Below, piece by piece: positions 1 to 9,875 of a stretch of 26,037 bases of DNA. Made by a program: the position numbers and the translations under genes. The notes beneath the pieces were generated by a model. It made no database searches. It was not told the origin of the DNA and saw nothing but the letters and a program-made list of their open reading frames with translations. This DNA is from an uncultured Eubacteriales bacterium (GTDB taxonomy: Bacteria; Bacillota; Clostridia; Oscillospirales; Oscillospiraceae): NCBI GenBank assembly GCA_900547745.1, contig URHT01000027.1, forward strand, positions 1-26,037, written 5' to 3'. Numbering within the stretch: position 1 is the stretch's first letter; each line of letters opens with the position of its first letter.

Positions 1-61
1 TGCTTTTCGTTTCGTTCGTTGTTTAATTTACAAGGTACACGTCCCACGCGGAACAGTCATT
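1..61 (-). other. 5' leader of an off-window transcript, rRNA-operon-like
   Basis: This is the minus-strand stretch downstream of the promoter at 62-90. It has no start codon with a ribosome binding site. Read on the minus strand, positions 35 down to about 8 align by eye with the boxA-like leader of Bacillus rRNA operons (pattern CTTTGAAAACTAAACAA; here CCTTGTAAATTAAACAAC followed by GAA/AAACG-rich sequence). I infer that a 16S rRNA gene begins beyond the left edge. The alternative is the untranslated leader of some other highly expressed gene. Confidence 0.45.
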
Positions 62-90
62 ATCCTATCACATACCTCCCATATTGTCAA
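62..90 (-). promoter_or_regulatory. Sigma-A promoter with UP-like A/T tracts, reading off the left edge
   Basis: On the minus strand there is a perfect -35 TTGACA (85-90), a 17-bp spacer and a -10 TAGGAT (62-67). Immediately upstream (91-125) are phased A and T runs, including the AT-only inverted repeat AAAAATAT-TGC-ATATTTTT (102-120). They resemble the UP element typical of rRNA promoters. In an otherwise GC-rich region this AT-rich block stands out. The AT hairpin could also end EFR1 transcripts, but it would be a weak terminator. Confidence 0.7.
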
Positions 91-154
91 GTTATTTTTT
101 CAAAAATATGCAATATTTTTTTCAGGAATTTCAGCTTCTATTTCCGGTTCTATT

Positions 155-997
155 TCAGGCCCGGAAATTCCCGGCAAACAGGGCGTTTTCGGCCGGACGG
201 CTGTAAATATCTTCCAATTCATGCTGGTGATAGAGGTAACCGGGATCGTCAAAATATTTTGCGCCGGAGGGACAGCCCTTCACGCAGGCGCAGCACTTGA
301 TGCAGATGCCGTTGACCTGCGACACATCGGCGGGGTCGATGCTGCCCATGGGACAGCGGACGGCGCACAGGCCGCAGCCGCTGCATTTTGTCATGTCCGT
401 TCTGGGCTTGACCTTCAGAATGTTGATGGGCGCGCCGTGACGGTCGCGGGGGGTGTAGTAGGGGCGGAGAGGCTCCTGCCCCGCCACGGGGACGGGGACG
501 GCGGGCAGCGCGGCAAGGTCTTGTATCTTTTGAGCCGCAGCGCGGGCAAGGTTGTCCATCTGCGTCATATCCGCCGCATTGGGACGGCCGGCTCCCAGCG
601 TGCGGGAGAAGCTGTGCTCCCCCACAAAGGCGGCGGCCGCCACAGGCATGAAGCCGTTGGCGGTGAGGATGTTCCGCAGCTCCATCAGCGAATCGTCAAA
701 GGCCCGGTTGCCGAACAGCACCACCGGCACCGCCGGTGTGCCGCTGCCGCGGACTTTGCCGGTGAGGTAGGGCAGCAGGACGTTGGGCACGCGGCCCGCG
801 TAGGTGGGCGTGCCCAGCACCACCAGCTCGTCCGGGCCGAAGGTCAGATCGGCCTGCCGGGCGGCGGGGGGGGTGAAGTCGAACGTCTCCAGCGGCACGG
901 ACAGCGCCGCCGCCAGTCCGGACGCGATGCGCCGGACGGTCTTTTCCGTGGTGCCGGTACCGCTGAAGTACACGGCCCAAACGCGCTTGGGCTGCAT
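155..997 (-). CDS. EFR1-family flavodoxin/ferredoxin protein
   Basis: This is a 280-residue soluble redox protein with two modules. Residues 1-160 are flavodoxin-like, with the FMN phosphate loop FSGTGTTEKT at 11-20 and a TPTYAGRVP segment near 63-71. The C-terminal part is a bacterial ferredoxin with two 4Fe-4S cysteine sets, C205/C208/C211/C215 and C232/C235/C238/C242. This is the EFR1 (flavodoxin plus ferredoxin) architecture common in Clostridia. It is assumed to shuttle electrons, but its partners are unknown. The start is supported by AGAGGAGG seven bases upstream. It follows a small Cys-rich gene by 52 bp on the same strand and is probably the last gene of the train, since no strong GC terminator follows. 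Confidence 0.9.
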   Translation of the reverse strand: MQPKRVWAVYFSGTGTTEKTVRRIASGLAAALSVPLETFDFTPPAARQADLTFGPDELVVLGTPTYAGRVPNVLLPYLTGKVRGSGTPAVPVVLFGNRAFDDSLMELRNILTANGFMPVAAAAFVGEHSFSRTLGAGRPNAADMTQMDNLARAAAQKIQDLAALPAVPVPVAGQEPLRPYYTPRDRHGAPINILKVKPRTDMTKCSGCGLCAVRCPMGSIDPADVSQVNGICIKCCACVKGCPSGAKYFDDPGYLYHQHELEDIYSRPAENALFAGNFRA

Positions 998-1049
998 GAA
1001 GGTTCCTCCTCTGCTTTCTGTATCGTTCTCCGTATTTATATATAGGTGG

Positions 1050-1259
1050 TCACAGCTTGAAATCGTCCTCGGTGAGGCGGGCGGCGTCCAGCTTGGCCGG
1101 GCGGGGCGGCACCCGCTTCAGCGGGTCGTATCTGAACGCGCCGCAGCGGTCGGACGCAGGCACCACGCCCCGCCTGACGCAGGCCACCTGCTCATCGTTG
1201 ATGCGGTTGCCCCGGGCGCAGTAGGCGCAGCGGGGGTCGATGTTCTTGCGAAACAGCAT
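1050..1259 (-). CDS. Small Cys-rich protein (69 aa), possible zinc ribbon
   Basis: A 69-residue basic protein of unknown function. Four cysteines are visible: C11 and C14 as a CxxC near the N-terminus, then C27 and C39, a spacing compatible with one metal site. The remainder is rich in Arg, Pro and Asp and has no membrane segment or signal peptide. The start follows GAGGTAAGG. It begins 9 bp after the stop of the clpE-like gene and precedes the EFR1 gene on the same strand, so co-transcription with the ATPase is likely. It resembles short conserved hypothetical proteins of Oscillospiraceae. I cannot assign a role. Adaptor, metal sensor or RNA-binding functions are all open. Confidence 0.72.
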   Translation of the reverse strand: MLFRKNIDPRCAYCARGNRINDEQVACVRRGVVPASDRCGAFRYDPLKRVPPRPAKLDAARLTEDDFKL

Positions 1260-1268
1260 AGCCTTACC

Positions 1269-3611
<2,343 letters not shown>

Positions 3612-3690
3612 AGTGATCCTCCATTATCCGTTGGGGTGGTATCAGTATTGCCAGCCGGGGACGCGGGCAAACGCGGCGGCGGCAGGGTCG

Positions 3691-4362
3691 TCAAAGTGAT
3701 GTGATCAGCTCCATGGGGCTGTGCTCCGCGAAGAAGCGGAGGATGTAGGTCTGGCTGATGAGCTCCGGCGTGATCCACAGCTGGAGACGGCGCAGCAGCC
3801 AAACGGCGAAAAACAGCAGCAGCGCGCCCTTTACAAAGCCCAGCGCACCGCCCAGCACGGCGTTGATGCCGTGTACCACAGGCAGCTTCGTAAACAGGTG
3901 CAGCGGCGCCAGCAGCAGCCGCAGGATGAGCAGCAGCAGTAAAAAAGACATTAGATACACCACGGCATAGGCCACCGAATGCAGCACCGTGGATACCACG
4001 GCGGAAAGCAGCGTCTGCCCCACCTCCTGCGCCTTGTCGGTAACGCTCTGTACCAGCTCATCCAGCGTGTCGCCGGAGAAGCCGAACGTCTCCAGTATGC
4101 CGGCGGCGGCCAGACTGGGGTCTTCGCCGGCGGCATCGGCGGCGGTCTGGCCGTCCAGCTGCTGCTGGATCTTCTCCGTCAGGATGGGCTCCAGCCATTC
4201 GGCGGCAGGCTCGGCCAGCTGCTGGGCCAGCCATGCCGCCCCCAGCAGCGCCACGATGACGATGGCCACCCGTGCAAGACTCTGCACGAAGCCCTGCCGG
4301 ATCCCCAGCACCAGTGCCAGCAGCAGAAATGCCGCCATGAATAGATCCACAAAAATAGCCAT
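3691..4362 (-). CDS. cvpA: CvpA family membrane protein
   Basis: A 223-residue integral membrane protein of the CvpA (colicin V production) family. A hydrophobic N-terminal helix with the family-typical polar continuation (residues about 3-24, then a QGF segment) is followed by a second helix at about 30-47, a long Ala/Gln/Asp-rich extracytoplasmic or cytoplasmic stretch (about 48-110), and two more helices near 115-145 and 155-180. Family members influence envelope integrity and purine-linked functions, but the biochemical role is not settled. The start has AAAGGAG five bases upstream. The gene sits 15 bp downstream of the DUF5711 gene and 79 bp before clpE on the same strand, consistent with one operon for envelope and quality-control functions. 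Confidence 0.85.
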   Translation of the reverse strand: MAIFVDLFMAAFLLLALVLGIRQGFVQSLARVAIVIVALLGAAWLAQQLAEPAAEWLEPILTEKIQQQLDGQTAADAAGEDPSLAAAGILETFGFSGDTLDELVQSVTDKAQEVGQTLLSAVVSTVLHSVAYAVVYLMSFLLLLLILRLLLAPLHLFTKLPVVHGINAVLGGALGFVKGALLLFFAVWLLRRLQLWITPELISQTYILRFFAEHSPMELITSL

Positions 4363-4377
4363 AGTTCTCCTTTGCCG

Positions 4378-5577
4378 TTACGGCAGATACAGACTGGCGG
4401 CGGTGGAGCCGGCCAGCACGGCGGAGCCGTCGGCCCGCATCAGCACCTGCCGCGCCTCGCTGACGGCGTCCAGCCGGGCGCACTCCGTCAGATTTTTGTC
4501 GTAGATGGTCATGTGGTCGCTGAACAGGACGGCGATGTAGCGCCCTGCGGCGGATATGCTCAGCACCTCGCCGTCCACGTCCAGCGAGGCCAGCGCCTGG
4601 CCGTCCGGCGTGACGGTGACGAGCCGGTGTTGGGTGCCGTTGCGGTAGCGGCCCAGCAGCAGCGCGGCGTAGCCGTCGCCGCCGCAGTCCACCCGGCGCA
4701 GATAGTCGCCGCCGCAGCTGTAGGCCGCCGCCACCTCGCCGGAGGTGGTCAGGAAGCAGATCTGCTCCTCCATGACGGCGCAGAACAGGCCGTCCATGGG
4801 GATCAGGTCGTAGATGAGACTGCCGGTCAGGGCGCAGGTGGCCTCCGGCGTGTCGCTGTTGGTGCGGTAGAACACCACATAGCTGGTGAAGACGCCGCCG
4901 CTCTGCCCCATGGTGACGGCGGCCAGCGTGCGGCTGTCGCCGGACAGGGCGGCGGTCATGATGAAGCGATCCGCCGAGCGGTAGGCGAACACCGGCCGGC
5001 CGGAGCCGTCATAGACCCGGACGGCGGCCTTGCAGCCGCTTTCGTTGCTGGTAACGGTGAGGTACCCGTCGTCGTTGAGGACGGCGGACAGTATCTCGCC
5101 GGCGGTGTCCAGCTTGTAGACAAGGCCCTTGGCCGACAGGACGTAGACCGTCCTGCCGCCCACATCGTAGGCGGCGGCGCGGGCGGTGCCGCGGGCCAGC
5201 GCGGGGGTCTGGAGCTTTACCGACTGGTCGTAGACCGTCTTGCCCGTCTCGTCCAGCACCGACAGCTGGTGCATGGACACGGAGACAAGGCTGCCCTCCA
5301 GCGAGGCGAAGCTGCCGGACTGGTCGCTGGCGTAGCGGTACAGCTGGGCGCAGCCGTTCTCGTCCTTCTCCGCCTTGGCGTACAGCACGCGGCGGCGCAG
5401 GCCGTCGAACTCGCCCCGGTCGTACAGGACGGACAGCACCACGGCGATGAGCGCCAGCAGCGTTACCAGTGCCAGCCAGAGAAAGCGCTTTTTACTTTTC
5501 TTCGCCACACGGCGGGGCGGCTCCTCCTGGGGGTTGCCGCCGCCGAAGGTCATGTCGTTCCGTGCTCTCTTATCCAT
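4378..5577 (-). CDS. DUF5711 family membrane-anchored protein
   Basis: A 399-residue protein of unknown function. The first ~30 residues are basic and are followed by a single membrane helix (about 29-50). The remaining ~340 residues, probably extracytoplasmic, contain repeated strand-turn-strand units with G-x-Y/V-L patterns suggestive of a beta-propeller (WD/PQQ-like), but no catalytic motif is visible. This matches the DUF5711 family as I know it from Oscillospirales genomes. The start codon overlaps the truA stop in ATGGATAA, which implies translational coupling. cvpA follows after 15 bp. The pairing of a propeller-type surface sensor with CvpA is an inference. Solute binding or envelope scaffolding are equally possible. 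Confidence 0.75.
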   Translation of the reverse strand: MDKRARNDMTFGGGNPQEEPPRRVAKKSKKRFLWLALVTLLALIAVVLSVLYDRGEFDGLRRRVLYAKAEKDENGCAQLYRYASDQSGSFASLEGSLVSVSMHQLSVLDETGKTVYDQSVKLQTPALARGTARAAAYDVGGRTVYVLSAKGLVYKLDTAGEILSAVLNDDGYLTVTSNESGCKAAVRVYDGSGRPVFAYRSADRFIMTAALSGDSRTLAAVTMGQSGGVFTSYVVFYRTNSDTPEATCALTGSLIYDLIPMDGLFCAVMEEQICFLTTSGEVAAAYSCGGDYLRRVDCGGDGYAALLLGRYRNGTQHRLVTVTPDGQALASLDVDGEVLSISAAGRYIAVLFSDHMTIYDKNLTECARLDAVSEARQVLMRADGSAVLAGSTAASLYLP

Positions 5578-6325
5578 TGAGTCGTTCGTCCTCGTACCAT
5601 ACGCGGGTGAGATACAGGCCGCCGGGAGGGGCCGTGGGGCCCGCCAGCGTGCGGTTGCCGGAATCCAGGATCACCGGGATATCCTCCGGCGCCAGCTTGC
5701 CCTCCGCCGCGTAGAGCACCGTGCCCGTAATGGCACGTACCATATTATACAAAAAACCGTCGGCGCAGACCTTCAGCTCCAGCAGCTCCCCGTTTCGGGT
5801 GACGCGGCAGTAGTGGATGGTGCGCACTGTGCTGCGGACATTGGTGCCTACGCTGCGCACGGCGGCAAAGTCGTGGGTGCCCTCAAACATCCGGGCGGCG
5901 CGATCCATCACCACCTCGTCCAGCTGCTTGGGGTAGAAGTAGGCCCGATCCACATAGAACGGGTTCTTGATGCGGGAGTTGTAGATGCGGTAGGTGTATT
6001 CCTTTTTGATGCAGGAGCCGATGGCGTTGAACTCCTCCGCCACCTCATAGGCCGCCTTGACCACGATATCCTCCGGGATGTGGGTGTTGGCGGCAAAGGG
6101 CAGTCTGTCCACCGGGATGCGGGAATTCGTGCGGAAGTTGGCCACATAGTGCTCGGCGTGGACGCCGGCATCGGTACGGCCGCAGCCGGTAAGCTTCACC
6201 GGCTCGCCGCAGACCATGCTCAGGCCGCGCTCCAGCGTCTGGGCCACGGAGATCTCCGTTTTCTGCACCTGCCAGCCGTGGTAGGCGGCGCCGTTATACA
6301 TTAAGATCAGGGCGATGTTACGCAA
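5570..6325 (-). CDS. truA: tRNA pseudouridine(38-40) synthase TruA
   Basis: A 251-residue TruA, which isomerises uridines 38-40 in the anticodon arm. The catalytic aspartate lies in the motif GCGRTDAGVHA (residues about 47-57). The N-terminal YNGAAYHGWQ segment and the later NMVRAITG segment are also family signatures, and the length is normal. The start is a TTG codon with GGAGG seven bases upstream. The next in-frame ATG would remove the first strand, so TTG is preferred. The gene lies 19 bp behind ecfT, the conserved Firmicutes order ecfA1-ecfA2-ecfT-truA, and overlaps the following DUF5711 gene by 8 bp. Confidence 0.96.
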   Translation of the reverse strand: MRNIALILMYNGAAYHGWQVQKTEISVAQTLERGLSMVCGEPVKLTGCGRTDAGVHAEHYVANFRTNSRIPVDRLPFAANTHIPEDIVVKAAYEVAEEFNAIGSCIKKEYTYRIYNSRIKNPFYVDRAYFYPKQLDEVVMDRAARMFEGTHDFAAVRSVGTNVRSTVRTIHYCRVTRNGELLELKVCADGFLYNMVRAITGTVLYAAEGKLAPEDIPVILDSGNRTLAGPTAPPGGLYLTRVWYEDERLNG

Positions 6326-6344
6326 CGCGCCGCCTCCTTCTTTG

Positions 6345-7151
6345 TCAAAATCCGAATTTTTTCAGGACGATGATGCCCGCCGTCAGGAGCACGAAGGCCG
6401 CCAGAGAGAGCCAGTCCGCCCGGCGGTAGTGCAGGACGCGCAGAGCCGTGCGCCCCTCGCCGCCGTGGTAGCAGCGGCACTCCATGGCGGTGGCCAGCTC
6501 GTCGGCGCGGCGGAACGCGCTGATGAACAGCGGCACCAGAATGGGCACCAGCGCCTTGGCCCGCTGGAAGATATTGCCCGTCTCAAAGTCCGCGCCCCGG
6601 GCCTTCTGGGCGGACATGATCTTGTCCGTCTCCTCGATGAGGGTGGGGATGAAGCGCAGAGCGATGGACATCATCATGGCCAGCTCGTGTACCGGGAAGC
6701 GCAGCTTCTTCAGGGGTGAGAGCAGGTGCTCCAGCCCGTCCGTCAGGGCGATGGGGCTGGTGGTGTAGGTCATGAGGAACGTGCCCATGATGAGCATGAC
6801 GATGCGCAGCACCATCTGCACGGCGGAGATGATGCCCTCCCATGTGATGTGGCGCAGCAGCCACACGTCCGCCACCGGCGTACCGCTGGTGAAGAACATA
6901 TTCATGATGGCCGTGAAGGCCACGATGAAATAGACGGGCTTCAAGCCCCTTGTCAGCGCCCTCCACTCCACACGGGAGACGAGGATGCACACCGCCAGCA
7001 CGGCGATCATGATGCCGTAGGTCAGGGGGCCTTTTGCGTTGAACAGCGCCACGATATACAAAATGACGCACAGCAGCTTTGTCCGGGGATCCAGCTTATG
7101 GATGGGCGTATCGCCGGGGAAAAACTGACCCAGTGTGATATCCTTCAGCAT
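6345..7151 (-). CDS. ecfT: Energy-coupling factor transporter transmembrane protein EcfT
   Basis: A 268-residue membrane scaffold that links the two ATPases to interchangeable vitamin-binding S-components. Hydrophobic helices occur at about 25-60, 72-88, 108-130 and 245-262. The cytoplasmic coupling helices carry the two arginine motifs expected for EcfT: ARG at 184-186, and CRC at 225-227 in place of the commoner ARG/ARC. The coupling arginine is kept in both. The start overlaps the ecfA2 stop in ATGCTGA, so the two are translationally coupled. No S-component is adjacent, so this is a group II (shared) ECF module. A solitary S-component is encoded at 22407-22916. Confidence 0.95.
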   Translation of the reverse strand: MLKDITLGQFFPGDTPIHKLDPRTKLLCVILYIVALFNAKGPLTYGIMIAVLAVCILVSRVEWRALTRGLKPVYFIVAFTAIMNMFFTSGTPVADVWLLRHITWEGIISAVQMVLRIVMLIMGTFLMTYTTSPIALTDGLEHLLSPLKKLRFPVHELAMMMSIALRFIPTLIEETDKIMSAQKARGADFETGNIFQRAKALVPILVPLFISAFRRADELATAMECRCYHGGEGRTALRVLHYRRADWLSLAAFVLLTAGIIVLKKFGF

Positions 7152-8011
7152 ACGGCGTCGCCCCCCTTCAGCCGGAGCAGCGCATCGCGCAGCGCCTCCA
7201 CGGTGTAAACCGCCGTATCCACCGGCAGGCCACGCTGCCGCAGGATCAGCGCCACCTTCGTCACCTGCGGGATATCGAGGCCCACCTGCTCCAGCTCATC
7301 GGCGCGGGTGAACACCTGACGGGGCGTGCCCTCCATGAAAACGTGGCCGTCGGACAGCACCGCGATGCGGTCCACGTTGCGGGCGATCTCCTCCATGCTG
7401 TGGCTCACCAGCACCACGGAGGCGTGCTTCGCCCGGTGATAATCCTGAATACGGGCCAGAATATCGTCCCGGCCACGGGGGTCAAGGCCCGCCGTAGGCT
7501 CGTCCAGCACCAGCACCCTGGGCTCCATGGCGATGACGCCGGCGATGGCCACCCGGCGCTTCTGGCCGCCGGACAGCTCGAAGGGGGACTTATCCAGCAT
7601 GGCCTCCGTCAGACCCACGAAGGCGGCGGCGGAGCGGACGCGGCGGTCGATATCCGCCTCGTCCAGTCCCATATTCCTCGGGCCGAAGGCGATGTCCTTA
7701 TACACCGTCTCCTCGAATAGCTGGTACTCCGGGTACTGGAACACCAGCCCCACCTGAAACCGCACGTCCCGGATCTTTTTGGGGTCGGCCCAGATGTCCC
7801 TGCCCTGCAGCAGGATGCGGCCCGATGTGGGCTTCAGCAGTCCGTTGAGATGCTGGATCAGCGTGGACTTGCCGGAGCCGGTGTGGCCGATGATGCCCAG
7901 AAATTCGCCGTCCATCACGGACAGGTTCATATCCTCCACGGCGCTGCGCTGAAACGGCGTGCCCGCCGAGTAGGTATGGGTCAAATGCTCTATCTGTAAG
8001 ATCGGTTCCAA
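7145..8011 (-). CDS. ecfA2: ECF transporter ATP-binding protein EcfA2
   Basis: A 288-residue ABC ATPase of the ECF module. From the chosen start, Walker A is GHTGSGKST (42-50), a FQYPEYQLFEETV Q-loop follows, and then the LSGGQ signature and the VLVLDEPTAGLDP Walker B/D-loop. The C-terminal ~70 residues are the ECF-specific extension. No ATG precedes the first beta strand. A TTG codon at 8011 with GGAAGG about 9-10 bases upstream, 2 bp after the ecfA1 stop, gives a normal N-terminus (MEPILQIEHLTHTY). Starting at the next ATG would remove the A-loop tyrosine. EcfA1 and EcfA2 should form the heterodimeric motor. Confidence 0.93.
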   Translation of the reverse strand: MEPILQIEHLTHTYSAGTPFQRSAVEDMNLSVMDGEFLGIIGHTGSGKSTLIQHLNGLLKPTSGRILLQGRDIWADPKKIRDVRFQVGLVFQYPEYQLFEETVYKDIAFGPRNMGLDEADIDRRVRSAAAFVGLTEAMLDKSPFELSGGQKRRVAIAGVIAMEPRVLVLDEPTAGLDPRGRDDILARIQDYHRAKHASVVLVSHSMEEIARNVDRIAVLSDGHVFMEGTPRQVFTRADELEQVGLDIPQVTKVALILRQRGLPVDTAVYTVEALRDALLRLKGGDAVC

Positions 8012-8013
8012 GG

Positions 8014-8874
8014 TTACTTCCCTTCCGCCGCGCCCAAAGCGCGGCAAATGGTATCGGCGCACTGCTCCACCGTCAGGCTGTCCAGTGTCACAGGCAGGCC
8101 CGCCTGCCGCAGGCCGTCCAGCAGCTCCACCGTGTCCGGCGCGGCAAGGCCGAAGCCGTGCAGCTCCTCCACCCGGGCGAACACCTGCCGGGGCGTGCCG
8201 TCCATGGCCACAACACCGTCGTTCATGACGATGACGCGGTCGGCGTCCTCCGCCTCGGACATGTGGTGGGTGATGAGCACCACGGTAATGCCCCGCTCCC
8301 GGTTCAGGCGGTGGACGGTGTCCAGCACCTCCCGGCGGCCGGCGGGATCCAGCATGGCCGTGGCCTCGTCCAGTACGATACATTCCGGCTCCATGGCGAT
8401 GATGCCGGCAATGGCGATGCGCTGCTTCTGTCCGCCGGACAGCAGGTGCGGCGCGTGGCGGGCGAATTTCTCCATGCCCACGGCGGCCAGCGCGTCATCC
8501 ACCCGGCGGCGTATCTCCGTTGTGGGAACGCCCAGATTCTCCGGCCCGAAGGCCACGTCCTCCTCCACCACATTGGCGACGATCTGGTTATCCGGGTTCT
8601 GGAACACCATGCCGGTGCGCCGCCGTATCTCCAGCAGCAGCGACTCGTCGCGGGTGTCCATGCCCGCCACATACACGGCGCCGCCGCCGGGCAGCAGCAC
8701 CGCGTTCATGTGCTTGGCAAGGGTGGATTTGCCGGAGCCGTTATGCCCCAGCACCACCACGAAGCTGCCCTTTTCCACCGTCAGGGACACGCCGCGCAGC
8801 GCCGGGGGATTCGTCTCCCCCTCCGGGGCGGGGTAGGTAAAGGTCAGGTCTTTTGTTTCGATCATGATCGACAT
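8014..8874 (-). CDS. ecfA1: ECF transporter ATP-binding protein EcfA1
   Basis: A 286-residue ABC ATPase, the first subunit of the ECF energizing heterodimer. It has an A-loop Tyr in TFTYPAP (about 11-17), Walker A GHNGSGKST (43-51), a FQNPDNQ Q-loop (91-97), signature LSGGQ (145-149), Walker B CIVLDE (165-170) and an H-loop in LITHHMSE. The C-terminal regulatory extension is present. GGAG lies ten bases before the first ATG. A second ATG three codons later is also possible. The gene starts 22 bp after the methyltransferase stop and is followed by ecfA2 after 2 bp, so it belongs to the transcript begun at 9800-9828. Confidence 0.95.
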   Translation of the reverse strand: MSIMIETKDLTFTYPAPEGETNPPALRGVSLTVEKGSFVVVLGHNGSGKSTLAKHMNAVLLPGGGAVYVAGMDTRDESLLLEIRRRTGMVFQNPDNQIVANVVEEDVAFGPENLGVPTTEIRRRVDDALAAVGMEKFARHAPHLLSGGQKQRIAIAGIIAMEPECIVLDEATAMLDPAGRREVLDTVHRLNRERGITVVLITHHMSEAEDADRVIVMNDGVVAMDGTPRQVFARVEELHGFGLAAPDTVELLDGLRQAGLPVTLDSLTVEQCADTICRALGAAEGK

Positions 8875-8896
8875 CTTGTTATATCTCCGTTCTTGG

Positions 8897-9760
8897 TCAA
8901 TCGGCGCACCAGCGTCCCGTGGCGCCGCAGGGCAGCGCCATACCGGAATCGGTGCAGGGCAGGCCCAGCTCGTCCCACGTCACCTGTCCGCCGAATTTCC
9001 GGCCCACCAGCATTTGCAGGATATAGCCCAACACAGAGGGGGCAAGGCCCGTGGTGTAGCTGTTGAGGATGACGAACAGGGGCTTGTCCGACAGCACCTG
9101 CGCGCACAGGCGGACGAAGGGGTACAGGTTCTCCTCCAGCTTCCAGACCTCCCCGGAGGGCCCCCGGCCGTAGCTGGGGGGATCCATGATGATGGCGTCG
9201 TACGTCTTGCCGCGGCGTATCTCACGCTCCACGAACTTGGCGCAGTCGTCCACGATCCATCGGATGGGCGCGTCGGCAAGGCCGCTGAGCCGGGCGTTAT
9301 CCTTGGCCCACGCCACCATGCCCTTGGCCGCGTCCACATGGCAGACGCTGGCGCCGGCCTTGGCGCAGGCCACGGTGGCGCCGCCGGTATAGGCGAACAG
9401 GTTCAGCACCCGAATGGGACGGCCCGCCGTGCGGATCCGCTCCATGGCAAAATCCCAGTTGGCGGCCTGCTCCGGAAACAGCCCGGTGTGCTTGAAGTTC
9501 ATGGGCTTGACCTGAAACGTCAGATCCTTGTAGCGGATGGGCCAGCTCTCCGGCAGCCTGCCCTTGTCCCAGTGGCCGCCGCCGGTGGAGGAGCGGGCAT
9601 ACCGGGCGTTGGCGGACTTCCACCGCCGGTCGCGGCGCTCCGTGTCCCAGATGGCCTGGGGGTCGGGGCGCACCAGTATCTGCTGCCCCCAGCGCTCCAG
9701 CTTTTCGCCGCCGCCGCAGTCCAGCAGCTCGTAATCCCGCCAATCCTTTGCGATCCACAT
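8897..9760 (-). CDS. Class I SAM-dependent methyltransferase (RlmI/RlmK-like)
   Basis: A 287-residue methyltransferase resembling the catalytic part of the RlmI/RlmK rRNA methyltransferases but without a PUA domain. Residues 80-100 hold the FKHTGLFPEQ segment typical of these enzymes. The SAM-binding motif I is LNLFAYTGG (119-127), an acidic HVDAAKG strand follows (141-147), and motif IV is DPPSYGRG (193-200). The likely substrate is a 23S rRNA base (C5-cytosine or N7-guanine type), but this cannot be fixed from sequence. The start at 9760 is chosen because GGAGGT lies nine bases upstream. An ATG 16 codons earlier has no binding site and falls in the leader just after the promoter. It is the first gene of the ECF/truA operon. 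Confidence 0.85.
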   Translation of the reverse strand: MWIAKDWRDYELLDCGGGEKLERWGQQILVRPDPQAIWDTERRDRRWKSANARYARSSTGGGHWDKGRLPESWPIRYKDLTFQVKPMNFKHTGLFPEQAANWDFAMERIRTAGRPIRVLNLFAYTGGATVACAKAGASVCHVDAAKGMVAWAKDNARLSGLADAPIRWIVDDCAKFVEREIRRGKTYDAIIMDPPSYGRGPSGEVWKLEENLYPFVRLCAQVLSDKPLFVILNSYTTGLAPSVLGYILQMLVGRKFGGQVTWDELGLPCTDSGMALPCGATGRWCAD

Positions 9761-9799
9761 ACAGGCCGCACCTCCGCGTTTGAGATAGTAAATCAGCTT

Positions 9800-9828
9800 A
9801 TTATACAACGCGCCGCCGTGGCCGTCAA
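9800..9828 (-). promoter_or_regulatory. Strong sigma-A promoter for methyltransferase-ecf-truA operon
   Basis: Minus-strand -35 TTGACG (9823-9828), 17-bp spacer, perfect -10 TATAAT (9800-9805). It lies about 40 bp upstream of the methyltransferase start and just after the hairpin that closes the preceding gene, so it defines the operon's 5' end. Confidence 0.85.
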
Positions 9829-9846
9829 CCGTGGAAAATGGGAAGG

Positions 9847-9868
9847 CCCCTCCGGAAAACCGGAGGGG
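9847..9868 (-). terminator. Hairpin after the Mbeg1-like gene
   Basis: A 9-bp perfect stem CCCCTCCGG / CCGGAGGGG with an A4/T4 loop, 7 bp past the Mbeg1-like stop. The minus-strand sequence that follows is only moderately T-rich, so termination strength is uncertain. Confidence 0.55.
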
Positions 9869-9875
9869 CGCGGGG

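Noticed and set aside
3612..3690. Heat-shock operator (CtsR or CIRCE) before the clpE-like gene
   Set aside because: No GGTCAAA tandem repeat and no TTAGCACTC inverted repeat is present. A TTGCCC/TACTGA pair is too weak to call a promoter.
4372..5580. 402-codon plus-strand open frame opposite the DUF5711 gene
   Set aside because: The minus-strand gene has a good start, a membrane helix and translational coupling to truA. The plus frame is low-complexity shadow.
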